DNA from: Pterois miles
Lineage: Eukaryota > Chordata > Actinopteri > Perciformes > Scorpaenidae
NCBI GenBank assembly: GCA_947000775.1
Contig: CAMQGK010000637.1
Span: forward strand, 16,994,501-17,058,500
Direction: 5' to 3'
Length of the DNA: 64,000 nucleotides
Shown: one piece after another, positions 1-12,924 of the stretch
How the letters are laid out: each line of letters starts with the position of its first letter
Position numbering within the stretch: the first letter of the stretch is position 1
The notes under the pieces: generated by a model
What the model saw: only the letters and a program-made list of their open reading frames with translations
The model's database searches: none
What the model was told of the DNA's origin: nothing
Position numbers and translations under genes: made by a program

Positions 1-469
1 TCCTACCCACATTGGGTGCTTGGCGGGTATTAATCTTGGACCCTGATTATGATGATGATCGTCAGCGTGGTGGCCCCTCCGGCACAGCGCATGATGCATG
101 TGCTGGGAGCGGTGGCCCTGTTCACCATTATCTCAGTGAACGTCTTACTACAGCGAATGGCTCATGATGGTGTCTGGGTCACATCAGTACACTCGTGGCC
201 TCATGTTCACTCAGCCCCTTTCTGAGTCATTATGTGACTGTAGTTTTGAGAATATTTTACCACAGGATGCAGACCTGTATCCTCAGCAGTGTCTGCCTGT
301 GTCAGATTTTCACTTTAGAGCAGTATTTTGTAGTGAAAGTTCCATTCGTAGCTACACCTATAAAAAGTAATGCACTGCAGTTTGTAAATACTGTATTTAC
401 ACTTATAATAATTGTAAACCAGGAGGTATAAAGAGCAACAAATGCCACATAGGGAGGAAGTCGGGGTGG

Positions 470-1350
470 ATGGGTGGGTCAAAAAACACCAGACTTTCAC
501 CAAGGAGACTGGTGTTTGCACCCTGTGTCAAACCAGAGATCAGCATTAATTTATTTGTCACGTAATTATCATATTTAAGTAACACCACTTCAAGTTAGTT
601 TAACCCAAACTTTGATTTATTTGTCCTGTAACTTCTGTACTTATATATCACCACCTCTGTAGTTATTTGAACCCAAATATTGTTTTATTTTGTCACTAGA
701 GATGTTAATCATTAACTATTAACTGACATTAAGAATTTTAATTGTTTAATGCTATCAGTTAAATGGTTAAAAGAAGTATTAATAATGAATTAAAAAGCTG
801 AGTAAAACTTAGAGGAGCGGCTCATCACTTAAAGGAGAGAAGCCATCCATCCATCCATCTTAAGAGAGTCTGAGCCAGTGTTGCAAGATACAGGAAGTTG
901 GCTCTGGTCTATAGTTTATTCGAATGGAGGAGCTGTAGCATTTATTCACCGACAAATAAACTGTACACACAGGCTGCTAGTGACAGACTGCTAGACATCT
1001 AATAATCAGTTAACGAGGGTCGGCCATTGGTTACTTATTTATTTATTTTTTCAAAATTAGCATCGTTATTTGTCACATAACGTCTACACTTAAGGTACGC
1101 CACTTCCACTGTTATTGTACCCCAAATGCTGATTTATTTGTCACATAATGTAACTTCCGTGTTTAAGTAACGCTATTTCCATAGTTATTTTGAGCCAAAT
1201 GTTGAAGTATTTGTCATGTAATTTCTGTGCTTAAGTTACGCCATTTCTGTAGCTATTTTAACCCAAAACACACTCTTTTCCTTAACCTTAGTAATTGTTT
1301 TTGTTGCCTAAACCTAACTAAGTTGTATCCTGTAAAGATGGAGGTTTATT
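470..1350 (-). repeat. Composite dispersed repeat with about 68-bp tandem units
   Basis: About six degenerate units of roughly 68 bp run from about 545 to 1270. Each contains a core like gatttatttgtcacata followed by a ttaagtaacgccact-like segment and a tttaacccaaat-like segment. Core starts are near 547, 614, 682, 1065, 1131 and 1204. The left flank (470-545), reverse-complemented, matches the tail of the repeat at 58545-58740 (shared: aacac, tggtctcct, ttttttgaccca, catccatc). The right flank at 1280-1330 carries the complement of the ggttaggtttaggcaacaaaa unit seen at 58.3 kb. A hAT-type element interrupts the third unit. Confidence 0.7.
697..1068. mobile_element. hAT-type MITE with 8-bp target duplication
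   Basis: The 372-bp element is flanked on both sides by tttgtcac (689-696 and 1069-1076), a perfect 8-bp target duplication as expected for the hAT superfamily. Ends are tagagatgttaa on the left and ttagcatcgtta on the right, which are imperfect inverted repeats. It has no coding capacity. It interrupts one unit of the tandem repeat at 545-1270, so it is younger than that array. Related copies lie at 50609-51384 and 53736-53825, sharing aaaagctgagtaaaac-like and tttattcaccgacaaataaa-like blocks. Confidence 0.85.
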
Positions 1351-2115
1351 TTGAAAAGACTATATGCACATAATATGCAGAAATTGTTGCTGGCCATTCA
1401 TAGGAAAATGCACAAAAAATGAGGAATAACTTTTTGTATATTATACACGTTGTGACACTGTTGGCCTTAACAACTATTGGCCTATATCTAGGCTGCCCTG
1501 TCAACTCATAACTATATGCCTCCATTATTAGTTATATATGCATTTATTAATTCAGTGATCTAGTCATTAAGCAAAATAGCAAAGCTGGATGGATGGAAGG
1601 ATAGATGGGCTGATGGCTTGACCGAGATAAATAGGATATGTCTTCATCTTTCCACTTGTCTAGGTAGGAAGGAATTGAATAAAATATAGAAATGGCACAA
1701 TGAATCACACTCCACCTCCATAGCAGTTTTAACATTGGAGTTAGTTTCCTACCACCACCATGGGATGCTTGATCAACTCCGCTATTCACTCATCACCGAG
1801 CAGTGGGAGTTTGCTGTATGTTTCAGAGACCAAAGTGTTTTGAAATGCAGACTTCACGGTGCAACTATCTTTTTTCGCCCACAACTTGTCTTTGTGTCTG
1901 GCAACAGTTGTGTGGAATCCTCACACTAGTAGTGGAACATCCATGATCTCAGAGGCTCGCTTTTTGTTTGTTTGTACTACTGACACACTATTTACTACTA
2001 CGCACCACCTATACACCGCGGCAGGTTGCATTATCTCATTGGACGCTACCCACTCTTTCTGTCTGTAGCAGTGAATGAAATTAATATGCTCTCCCTCGAA
2101 TGTCTTCACTTTTAG

Positions 2116-2253
2116 TCGGCAAACCACACAAGTGTAACTACTGTGGGCGGAGCTACAAACAGCGCACGTCTCTGGAGGAACATAAAGAGCGCTGCCATAG
2201 TTACCTGCAGGGCATCGGCTTGGATCCGAACGCCAACACTGGCCCTTACACAG
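2116..2253 (+). CDS. ikzf2: ikzf2 (Helios) exon: zinc finger 4 of the DNA-binding cluster
   Basis: This internal exon of 138 bp is bounded by acceptor ttttag|tc and donor ACAG|gtaaat. The first two bases complete a valine codon, so the protein reads V-GKPHKCNYCGRSYKQ onward to ERCHSYLQG. It contains one C2H2 finger (C-x2-C-x12-H-x4-H), the last of the four N-terminal fingers with which Ikaros-family proteins bind GGGA-core DNA in the nucleus. GKPHKC and SLEEHKERCH are near-invariant in IKZF1-4. The residues after the finger (GIGLDPNANTGPYTG) are not conserved with mammals. The fingers 1-3 exons lie left of the window. Assignment to ikzf2 rests on the last exon and on the erbb4 neighbour. Confidence 0.95.
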
Positions 2254-3002
2254 GTAAATTGTTTTACTAAAACTGAAACCATGAAAATGAAGGTGTGTAA
2301 TGGAAACTGTAATACAGTGCAGAAAAGCTGGATATCACAGGAGAAAATCAGTAATACCATGTATACTGTGAGGTCTACTTATGAATTATTAATTCATTGG
2401 AATAATTCCAATTAGTCCAGAGTGGGAAAAAAATTGTTTAAAAGAGGAGTGAAATTTAAAGAAAGACTGATGTTAGGTACACATTTCTGCAATACTTTAC
2501 TTGTTTATTCACTATTTACTTGATGTATTTTTCTTTGTTTTCATAAATGTGTACAAATTTTGTAATTTATGTTTAAGCACTTTTTTGTTAACTAATTTAA
2601 AGACAATTGGTAACATGTAACATTTCCCATCAGATAAGAAGGTTTATAGGGTAGCAGTAAACTGAAGTTATGGTTAAATTTAAAAATAGTAGTTTGATTG
2701 ATAGTAATAGTAATAAATTTTATTTATAGAGCGCTTTTCGTAGTCCTCAAGTTAAAATATAAAACCTCACAAAAACAGGAAAAGCAGTTCTAAAAAGGTG
2801 AGTTTTGTGATTTGAATGTGGACGGATTGTGTGATGTGTCTGGGGAGGTCCAGATGGACCAGCAGCTGTTTCTTTTTGTTTTCTCATCCCAAGAAAAGTG
2901 ATCTGTTCAATTTTTGCAGTGCTACTTTCCAGAGTTCAGGAGTCCCTCCAAATATATTCTTGCCCTTTCTAACCCCAACTGTTCCCCTGTCAACCTTTCA
3001 AG
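2254..3002 (+). other. ikzf2: ikzf2 intron with a degraded retroelement-like piece
   Basis: Intron of about 750 bp between gtaaat (2254) and the acceptor ctttcaag (ends 3002). Positions 2705-2770 (taataaattttatttata followed by gagcgctttt) resemble the terminal sequence of common fish retroelements, but the piece is too short to classify. The rest is AT-rich with no other feature seen. Confidence 0.75.
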
Positions 3003-3134
3003 TTGAGGTCCCCAAAGAGTCGAGGCCCATGGCAGAGCCTAACACCATGGCTACTATCGATCGGCCGCCCGTCATTGAGAGGCTGCAGAGCAATGTGGGC
3101 AAGAGGAAGAGCACCACTCCTCAGAAATTTGTGG
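3003..3134 (+). CDS. ikzf2: ikzf2 (Helios) penultimate coding exon, linker region
   Basis: Exon of 132 bp, acceptor tttcaag|tt, donor GTGG|gtgggt. Phase 1 at both ends keeps the frame with both neighbours. It encodes the linker that joins the DNA-binding fingers to the C-terminal half. The Ikaros-family signature is clear at its end: ERLQSNVGKRKSTTPQKFVG, closest in pattern to mammalian Helios (VIEKL, GKRKS-TPQKFVG). The first half (EVPKESRPMAEPNTMATID) is poorly conserved, as is usual for this exon. The basic GKRK stretch may contribute to nuclear localisation; that is inference. An open frame covering 2816-3217 is only the exon plus read-through into both introns. Confidence 0.94.
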
Positions 3135-4079
3135 GTGGGTATTTGAAATGTAGCCAGACAGTCAACGACTTTCTCTACTTTAGTCAGCGTGGAGCGTCCA
3201 TGAGTTGTATTATTTAATGTTATTGCATTTCAACTCCCTCATTTGCTTGCTATGAGTCTGACGTGGAGGTAGTGGCTGAAAATTATTTGTTATGTTTTGC
3301 ACTGATGAACTATCATATGAATCACGTGAAAGAAATGTATACGTCCAAGCAGTAATTTGGACTTAACAATTACTTTGTGCTAGAATGCATTCGTTGAATT
3401 GTCATCATGTTTTCCTACTAATTTCACTTTTATGCTCATAAAACTGAAACACTTTATTATTTTTTATTTTATGCATACTTAGTTTGAATTCCTTTCCTTT
3501 TCAGTCTTGCATCATGAAATATTATATAATGTCACCCAATAACCCTGCCCTACTTAGGAGTACAGATTTTCTTCTTTTTTTTCTGAATTTGGTTTATTCG
3601 CCGCACTATTAGAAAAAGAGACTGAGCAAGCTAGAGCAGGCGTTTGGCTGAGAAGCAAGGAAATGTTTTTCACTCTGTGGTTAGTTACACCTGTAACTTT
3701 GCCATTGCTCTTATCGAGAGAAAACAGCTCACCGCATCCCTGTTCTGGAGGGGTTAAACAGCGCAGTAGTAGATGGATGGGGCTTTCCACCCTATTAGAC
3801 TCGTACACAGAATATCAAGCACAAAAAATATGAAAAACAAGCCACGAAACATCAGCAAGATATAAGTTGTTTGTTTTTTTTACAAGAAAAGACATTTTGT
3901 GAAGTCAAACCACATTTGTGCACATTATTTTTCTCTCATGCTTGTTGTTAAAAGCAAGAGCATTGCCTTCCACAAGCTATTTCATCATTATGTATGTTTC
4001 GTTTTTTGTTTTGAAACCTAATAATCTTGTTAAATTTTGTTGATTCCACACAGTAACAGTGCCGCTCTATTTCATGCAG
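3135..4079 (+). other. ikzf2: ikzf2 last intron
   Basis: Intron of about 945 bp from donor gtgggt (3135) to acceptor ttcatgcag (ends 4079). It is AT-rich with several T-runs. I see no repeat family, RNA gene or additional exon in it. Confidence 0.8.
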
Positions 4080-4888
4080 GTGAAAAGATACGCTACAGCT
4101 ACCCTGAGCTAGGCTATGAGATGGGCCTTAAATATGAGAAACAGGCTGAAATGATGTCAGCCCACATGATGGACCAGGCCATCAGCAATGCCATCACATA
4201 CCTGGGATCAGACACTATTCGGCCCATGCTCCACCATCCCAGTCCCCCTCTCTCTATGGCTGAAGTGGTGCCCATGATCAACCCCCTCTTCCACCACGTC
4301 CTGCCACTGGGCCAACGAACAGATCATCCAGGAAACTGTGACACGCTACCACCGCAGCCGCCTCAGCCCCATGACGCCCCCAGCCATCCCACCACAAATG
4401 GGCCCACTGCTTTAACCAGACAGGGCAAGCTGCGCCATCCGGGGCAAGAAGAATCTCCCAGCAACAGTGGAGTTGACTCTGCTGACTCAGCTCGCAGCAG
4501 CCCTCACGAGAGGCAGAGCAACCACGGGAGCAACCCCATTCCCGCCATCAGGTTTCGAGCCAGTCCAGCGATGGTCTATTCAGGTGAGCGGGTGACAGAA
4601 GCATTGCCCAGAAGTGGGGCAGGAATGGGGACCGCGATAACACGAGTGGCCACAGAGAGGCCCGTGAGCCAGGAAGGGGTGCGGGTGTTTGGACGAGATG
4701 GCCGGGAGGTACGGGCCTTCCAGTGCGAGCACTGTCAGGTGCTCTTCCTGGACCATGTCATGTACACCATCCACATGGGTTGCCACGGATACAGAGATCC
4801 ATTGGAGTGCAACATCTGCGGTCACCGCAGCAAAGACAGCTACGAGTTTTCCTCTCACATAGTCCGCGGCGAACACACCTTCCAGTAA
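4080..4888 (+). CDS. ikzf2: ikzf2 (Helios) last coding exon: activation/repression region and dimerisation zinc fingers
   Basis: Terminal exon, acceptor tgcag|GT, stop TAA at 4886-4888. It begins GEKIRYSYPELGYEM, then YEKQAEMM and MMDQAISNAITYLGSD, a block shared by Ikaros proteins. A less conserved Pro/Ser/His-rich middle contains the family motif ESPSNSGVDSADS. It ends with two C2H2 fingers: FQCEHCQVLFLDHVMYTIH (C-x2-C-x12-H-x3-H) and ECNICGHRSKDSYEFSSH (C-x2-C-x12-H-x5-H). These C-terminal fingers mediate homo- and heterodimerisation among Ikaros members. The ending IVRGEHTF and HGYRDPLECNICG match Helios better than Ikaros, Aiolos or Eos. Differences from mammals include GHRSKDSYEF for GYRSQDRYEF in the last finger. 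The gene is intact here. Confidence 0.96.
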
Positions 4889-6650
4889 GAGGATGGGCAG
4901 AGATTAAGGGAAAGACAAAGAAGGAGCAATAGCTTGATATCTGTCTGACCTCCAGGCCTCTGAGACTGCACAGCTGAACGGCACTGTAGACAAGTGTAGC
5001 ACAATCATAGCATAGACTTCTTTTAAGCTAATTATTGTGAGTCTGAACAGTTGAACAATCATATGAAGGTTTGGGCCAAAGACACATTTTCTACATATTT
5101 AATTAATATACAAGAAGGAAGGTAAGAGTTTTTTTCTCTCTCTTAAAATGTTCATGAATTTTACAACAGAGCAGCTGTCAGACGACGTTGACTAGTTTTT
5201 CATTTGAGTCTTATTTAGAAATGTCTCCTGTTGTGCTTGTCCTGTCATCAAGCTTCTGTTACAGAAAAAAATGTTTTGAGTCAAGTAATGACTGCAGACT
5301 TCAGGTAGTCTGTAATTCAATGAATTAATGATAATAATATTACCATTCATTAATTATTTCATGGACATAATAACAGTATGGTACTGAACTGGCCCACTCA
5401 CTCTGCCATATGACACAGGAGCTGTGCAGTTTTCTTTTTCTGTTTATTGTATGATATTGCCATGGCACATAACGCTTGTTTTCCCTATGATCAATGGTGG
5501 AATACTCTTAATGTTAATGTCAGTTAGCGCTGTGTGTCCTAGCTGCAAGCAAACTGGCGTCCATTTGGACTTGATTGTCACTGGCGTGGTTGTCTCTGGT
5601 TGTACCGACGGTCGTGTTTAGAAGGTAACCCTGAGTTAGGAATCACTCGCCAAATGGTGCAAAGATTAAGCACTGACCTTAAATAGTTAAGGTCAGGATA
5701 GGTCATCTGGCAGGAAGCGTCGCAAGAGTTTTGGCAAGTTTTTGCCAGATTTCAGAATTTGCAGATTTCCTTCCAAACACCACGACTGATGCGCAGCTGT
5801 AGAAATGTGACCAGTCGTACCATCATCTCAGTGTTTAGTTCTGCTCTAATGCTGCGGAGTTTAACTGCAGAATGACCCCCAATAACTGATACAAGAACAA
5901 ATACAATTTGTTGAGACTGTTTATGTTAAGAGAACTTGGAGGCTTTGAATGCAAACTATGAAGAGAAGTATTAATACAAGTGGCCACTGAATTTGTCAAC
6001 ACAAATAAAAACTAGATTTACAGATGTATATCACAGCTATTAACAAATGGAAATAGATGTTAACATCCGTACAGTGCATTTAAAATGATTTATGTTCATA
6101 TTAATACCTAATTTGGGAAGTTGGTTCAAGTTTAAGCCAAAGTTATGCCATAAAGCTAATGCTAATACTATATAAAAGGTTACATAGCTACACAAACTAC
6201 CTCTTAACATCCACTTTGTAAGCTTCAGCTGATGTGATAGCTTTCGTTAATACACTTCGACTGACATTATATCACATTATAGGGCTGTTTTTTCATTGTC
6301 TTTGCTACACTTGACTAATGGGCTAGCGTGCTATCGAAAGTTATATTTCCAATGACAAATCATGCATTTTTTAGACTATCAGCTGCTTAATATTTCCTCG
6401 CACCACCCATGTTTTTACAGTTATCCATGGCTGGTAAAGCACTACCGCTACTCACACAGAGGACCACCAACTTCCTTTGGCTGGCTTATATATTTCTAAA
6501 TTTTAAAACAATTCACAAGCTCAAGCTGTTTTGAAAAATAATAGTTTTTTTTATAAATCTTTTTAAAAGACTAACTGTGTATTTCAATTACAAATGTGAT
6601 CAATTCTATGTGCAAATTTGACAATTTTTAATTGAAAAATGAATAAAGAA
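4889..6650 (+). other. ikzf2: ikzf2 3' UTR (end uncertain)
   Basis: Non-coding sequence directly after the ikzf2 stop. The first canonical AATAAA is at 6004-6009 and a second at 6642-6647, so the transcript plausibly ends shortly after one of these. There is no earlier AATAAA on this strand. No repeat family was recognised. The end cannot be fixed without transcript data. Confidence 0.4.
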
Positions 6651-9487
6651 TATCACAAACATTTTTTTACATTTAAATGCACAAGAAGCATATCCAATCC
6701 AAGTTTTAAACATAATGCATTTGGAGATCATTAATCTGATAAATTAATAAAATATACACATAAAAGTGTAATATACATTTGTAAATCTTTATATTTCTAT
6801 GTCATGAAACTGCATGTATAGCTTGTGTTGGGACTTATTTCCATCCATAGTAATCAGCCTCTATTCAGTTTGCACTTCCAAGGTAGAACCATTGATCATG
6901 AAGCAAAATCACAATGAAAGGAAAACGAGGGAGTACACAACGTGTAGCCTAATGTTATTTGTTAGCCCTGGGTGTCATAAAAAGTTCAGCAATGACTGTG
7001 TTGTTCTCATCTGCCAAGCTGATGCATCCACACTAATAACTGGCCATTTATTTGTTTCCCTGGTTGCTCCTATAGAAAAGTATTAGATCCTGGTGACTGG
7101 TGGGTTGTGTTGCTTGCAGTTTGAGCACACAGATTCCTAAATTAGTATCAAAGTTTGTTTGAAACTGGCAGACTTCCCCATTGACTCTGTAAAATGGCAA
7201 AACGATGCTTTATGGCAATGGATACCAAAGGGATAACAGTGGCTAAAGATACTGCATGGGTTGCTCTTCCCTGATGTACCTCATTTTATGCTTTAGGCTC
7301 ATCTTTTTCATCTAATCCACTTTGTGTTTGAGGCTGGACGGCTGTGTGCGTACTATATATAGTATAATTGCTGTGCTTTTTTTATTCAGTGCTTGGGTAG
7401 GGGGTCAGGTAGGATAAATACAGGCACAGTAAATGCATGCTTATGTCTGGTTCAGTGGCATCTTTCATCCTGTTTGTGTGTCATAACAAATACAGGGAAA
7501 ACATCACAAACTGCCCAAAAAACTGGTTTTGAGGTGCTTCGTCCTTCGTCCACCTTTACATTTTGCTTCATTTGCAGCCGAACGCCTAAATTATACATCA
7601 TGGGAACAGAGGGAATTCTTGATGTGTGTGGTAGGCATGCGTCATGTTGATTTCCTGCCATAATGACGCTACATTCATGTATGACCTTATACAGGGTGCT
7701 GCGAGAATGAGACAGCATGAGCGAGAGGGAACAGTTAGTGTGGTTACCACATGGTTTTACTCACATATTAGCTATCTTGTCCATCAGTGTGTTGAAGGAT
7801 AACCTCAATAAGGCTAGTTGCAGCTCTTTCATAGCTACTGTCTCTCCCTGTGACAAGACACAAAAAGCAGTCGGCCCTGCACTTTACGTCCATGCCCTGG
7901 CTATGAACTATATTTTTTTTGTTGTCGTTTTTTGTCCTTTTTCCAATAAAGTGTATGTAGAGTGGGAAACAAGTCACTGGCAGGACACAGGTTAGTCTTT
8001 ACTCTGAAAAAAACAATCGTGGAGATACACGTTGTAAAGTAAATTTATGCTGCCTGATGAACATTTTTTTAACAATACTCACAAGAAGCTTGGCACTACC
8101 AGTTTAACACTGGACAGCATCATACACAGCTGATTATTCTGTAAGGTTTAAACTCAGTGATTTACTCTTCTATGTTCAATGTCTACTTGTGATCAAAAGG
8201 CAGCTTTTTCTCTGTTTACATGTCGCTTCTCTTACGCGCAACTGGTGCCCAGCTAGCATAAAAAAACCTCTACTGTCTGCAAAGTATTCACACTGGAAAT
8301 TGTTTACACCTTGCAGCTGTGATATTGAATTTATACATTCCTCTATTATATCATTCCTGTATATATTTACTATCTGAAGCCTTATCTGTCCTCCTAAAAC
8401 AACATATCCTTTTAATAATCCTATATGATCAAATATAAATGAAGCTATTCTGATTTTTATTAAGTAGAAATACAAATAAACCAACTAAATTATTTAGGAA
8501 GACACAGAAGTGTTTTTTTTTCTTGTTCCCATAGTAACGTTGTAATAAGGACAGCCTTACACATTCTTTAAATGAAGCAGCCATATAAACAAACAAAAAA
8601 TTAGATAAAAAGGTCTTCTTTCAGCCCTCCTTGCGAGTGAGGACTTTACTTGAAAATCAAAAATCATTGCTATTGTTTCCGATTGCTGGGATGTTTTTTG
8701 TAAATTTTGAAAACGTGCGCTAAATGTCTATTTTTCTGCTGAAATGTTAATGCAAATAGTTTTGTGAACTTTTCGGTGTGTTTTTTGTTTTGTTTTTTAA
8801 TTATTTTAAAAAAATGTTTACAAAAATGTAAAAGGCAGGGTTCAGGTGAATTGTGTTTTATAAGAAATAATATATGAAAGGTGTGTATTTTGGCACTGAA
8901 CATTGAAATTAACCCGAAACGTGTGCCGATTGATCAACTCTGATATCGATAACAACTTTCTGATGTGAGGGCTCTCAGGTATTTGCATATAGGTTGTGTA
9001 TTTTTATGTCCTAAAATATGTGATTTATTTATGAAAAAGATGCACAGATAATTGAAATTTCTCATGACTTAAATCAGTCCAACACTGAGTGTGGTGAAGG
9101 AAGTTAGGTGATTGATCAGCCCTGTTTTTCAACATCAATGACATAACATGAAGGCACACTGCTGTGAAGAGTACAATGTATATTTTTAAGGCATGGGTTT
9201 CTCTCTATTAAAGACATGATTTTACTGCCTTGCCTGTTTTGTGAATTTTGAAACAGGTAGTAAGACATATTGTTATATATAGTTTCCTTCAAAACATGCA
9301 AACTGTATCCTTACATGCAATTAAACAATTTTATTGTGAGAAAAAAATACAGTGCTTGACTATTGTGAAAGACATGCAAGGTCATGAAACTGACAAAGGT
9401 TTGAAAGTGTGGAGAGCTGATGTGACCACTTAACCTTAACCTTATAACCTCTATGCCACTGTTTGGATTTGAAAGTCAGCCTCAGTA

Positions 9488-9489
<2 letters not shown>
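6651..9489. other. Intergenic, no gene recognised
   Basis: AT-rich intergenic DNA between ikzf2 and erbb4. Short open frames on both strands lack start context, splice sites or any family resemblance. I see nothing else in it. Confidence 0.6.

Positions 9490-9519
<30 letters not shown>
9490..9519. repeat. (TTA)n microsatellite
   Basis: Uninterrupted TTA/ATT triplets immediately left of the hAT-type element at 9528. Confidence 0.9.
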
Positions 9520-9521
<2 letters not shown>

Positions 9522-9527
9522 TTAAAT

Positions 9528-10111
<584 letters not shown>

Positions 10112-10119
10112 ATTTAAAT

Positions 10120-12167
10120 AATGTTATCCCAGTGTGTCAACATGTCATCAGGTGGCATGTAATGAATCAGTGTCTGCAGACTCACGTTATGTGTATTTTA
10201 TTTGAATGAAAGGCTCCGAGCTGTCCAGCTCATTTAATCTTTTACTGCCCACAGAGCAAGATTTTCTCACCACTTTCTGCTGTTCAGCTTAATGACAGAC
10301 TTACTCAAACTCACCAAATACGATATGTAATAATGTAAAAATGACATACAGTATGTGAAGTCTAGTTTAGGGTGAATATTCTATTTAAACCTCAGTAGGT
10401 CAATTTCCTGGTCATTAATCATGAAAAAGAGAAAAAAGAAAGTGAGACAACTAAGCCCTAAATCTAAAGCCACCAATAAATTTCATTTTGTGGACAATTT
10501 ATGTATTATTCTCATTATTCATTCACTTTTCAGAATCGATGATCAATAGATGGGCTGATTATTGCCTTGGATAGGAAACTTTGAATAGAACTTATAGAAT
10601 AAAACAAAAATATTAGCAATTTGCAGCTTCAATATTAGTACAGTGGTAAGCCAATGTGACGGAGCTGGGTACAAAATACATTGTTCTGTCCATAAAATAT
10701 ATCTCTATGTCAATAATAAGTTCTAGACCATACTGTACAGCCTGAGTTTGAAGTGTAATGACTGCCGTTTGCTCCTTTCCAGTCTTTGTCTATGAGCAGG
10801 TGGGCGCTGGAGCCTCTAAATGTCAAGCAGCCTTCTTCACCCCCTTACTTCTTTAATCTGTGTATTACACACACACAAAATCAAAGCTGCCTGAAGGCGG
10901 TAGCAACACTGAGAGGTGTAAAGCCTGAGCAGACCCCAAACTGTATGTTTTCATCTTCAGATCTATTTACCAGTTGCTTGTTTGTTCCCATCAAGATCGT
11001 ATCTCTGTTTGACTCACACTTTCAACACATGGGTGATACACCTGCTCTCACTTTGTGGGGCTCTTCTGACAGAAAGCCTCTTTCTCACATATTAAGGAAT
11101 GAGGAAACATTATTGCATTCATTTTCAACTTAATGCTCTTCAATTGAATCTTTAGTCTTGAGTTATGGAAATGGAAGCTTTTGTTTTGGGAGGATTTCTG
11201 TTGAAATTGTTAGCTGTGTGCCAGTGTCAATCCCAAAGTGATAATAATCAATGTTTTCATGGTATGGAGGCCAGAAATTACGCTTTAGGAGACAGTCAGC
11301 CATCAGAGTAATGCTTCTTCTTCCTCTTGCTGAGGGCTAAATCGCCACGTCATTAAACAATCCTTCATGTCAGCTGCAGCTTGTGGTTCAAGTGAGGATG
11401 TGATGTACTGTAATTAAATACCCACCATGTTAAAGAACGGCGCTGGACAGTCTATGCTTAAGATTGTCAAAGTAATTATTTTTGTATGAAATAATAAAGC
11501 ACTTTGCTCTTAACATAATAAAGCTCTTTGAAACAAGTTAGCAGCTGGCTGTCTCAGCTGCCAAGTTCTTAGTAATTCACCGTTTCAGTGTGAAGTAAAA
11601 GGTGATCTATTATTTCATGCAATAAGAATTTTCTGATTATAAGTGCTTTGGGTCTAGGGTGTGAGATGTGGAAATTTAACTGTTGACTCAGTGTTGTGTT
11701 TTTGACCCCGCAGTGAAGATGACGGCACATGAACCTGCTGGAACCACGCGACAGTGGAGACTGTCGCCATGACGGGACGCACACAGTTAGTATGAAACGT
11801 TCACAGCACTTAGTCATTCTCCACCTCCTACTGAACATAAGTGAAAATTCCAGCAGTGTAGGATTTTTTGAATGTGCTAATTATTATAGTAGAAACTCGA
11901 CATTTTCTGCATGCTTTGTAAATGAGAATCACTGATATAACCGCTGTGGCCAATTCAGCCCGAGCGCTGCTGTTTTTTTCTCAACACAGGACAGGAGGGC
12001 TGAGATGGCTTTGTGGGTCTGGTGGCGAGACTTCCTCTGTCAGGTTGGTTCCACTGCCCCTGCCACTTCTTCTGCAGATCCTGTTAGGCGACAAGCTGTC
12101 CGAAGTTGTCAAAAGCACTGGACGCTACTGCATCCACACCTTTGTACACAGACACTGCACACTCAGA
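10120..12167. other. Intergenic, no gene recognised
   Basis: Single-copy-looking AT-rich sequence. I saw no exon, RNA gene or repeat family with usable boundaries. Confidence 0.55.
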
Positions 12168-12924
12168 TTAAAGCTGCAGTGAGTTGAATTGGAGCAAATA
12201 TGATTAAAAAAGTTCTTTTATTGAAACGGTCACTGTAACATTGACAGTAGTATATGAGACAGGGTAATCTGAAAAAAATCATGTTCCTCTGTGTCCTCTG
12301 ATGCTCCTAATGGCATCAAGAAGGTTTCACAGACCGGAGGAAAACAACCAATCAGAGCCAAGCTGGAGCCTGTCATCTCTGAGCAGCTGTCAATCACTCA
12401 CAAACTCCCATCAAACGGTCAAACTAGACAGCGTTGATCAAATATGACTCAAAAATCTGTTTTTAGAGACATCTTGTAGTGTATTATGTAGCTGTAAAAT
12501 GATAAAGTTTGTGACCCGGCAGCCATGTTGAGATCATTTAGGAACTACTAAACACTGCCCACCAGTAGCAGCTGTAAAATGAGATCATCACCCACCAGCC
12601 GGAGCAAACAATCTCATTTTACAGCTAAACAGAACACGACAAGATGTTTCAATTGAGGTGAGAAATAGGCGTTACAGGAACAGATTTTTGATTCTTCTTT
12701 GATCAGCCGAGTTTGACAGTTTGATCAGAGTTTGCGAGTGATTGACAGCTGCCTCTGTTGACTGAACAGCCAATAGGAGCGATTCCTCTACGACTGGCCA
12801 AAGTCGCCCATCATGGGTGAGATTTTTGTAGATCCACCCAGATCCATGACGCGGTGCAGAAGTCTAGTTTTCTCTCGGAGCACTTGAATTATAGCATGCT
12901 GAAATATTATTAGGGAATTTTTAA

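Larger units (their letters stand above)
1..2115 (+). other. ikzf2: ikzf2 intron (3' part), repeat-bearing
   Basis: This stretch precedes the first recognisable ikzf2 exon, so it is the 3' part of the intron that should follow the exon for zinc fingers 2 and 3; that exon is outside the window. It ends in a normal acceptor (ttttag at 2110-2115). About 470-1350 is a composite repeat with a hAT-type insertion, listed separately. Positions 1350-2100 show no recognisable feature. Positions 34-231 are open in one + frame and read as a short hydrophobic segment, but there is no start, splice context or family match, so I do not call a gene there. Confidence 0.8.

Noticed and set aside
2816..3217. 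133-codon frame covering the middle ikzf2 exon
   Set aside because: Only 3003-3134 is exonic. The frame extends into both introns, and splice sites and family homology stop at the exon edges.
4580..4876. 98-codon reverse-strand frame inside the last ikzf2 exon
   Set aside because: It is a shadow of the conserved zinc-finger coding sequence on the other strand.
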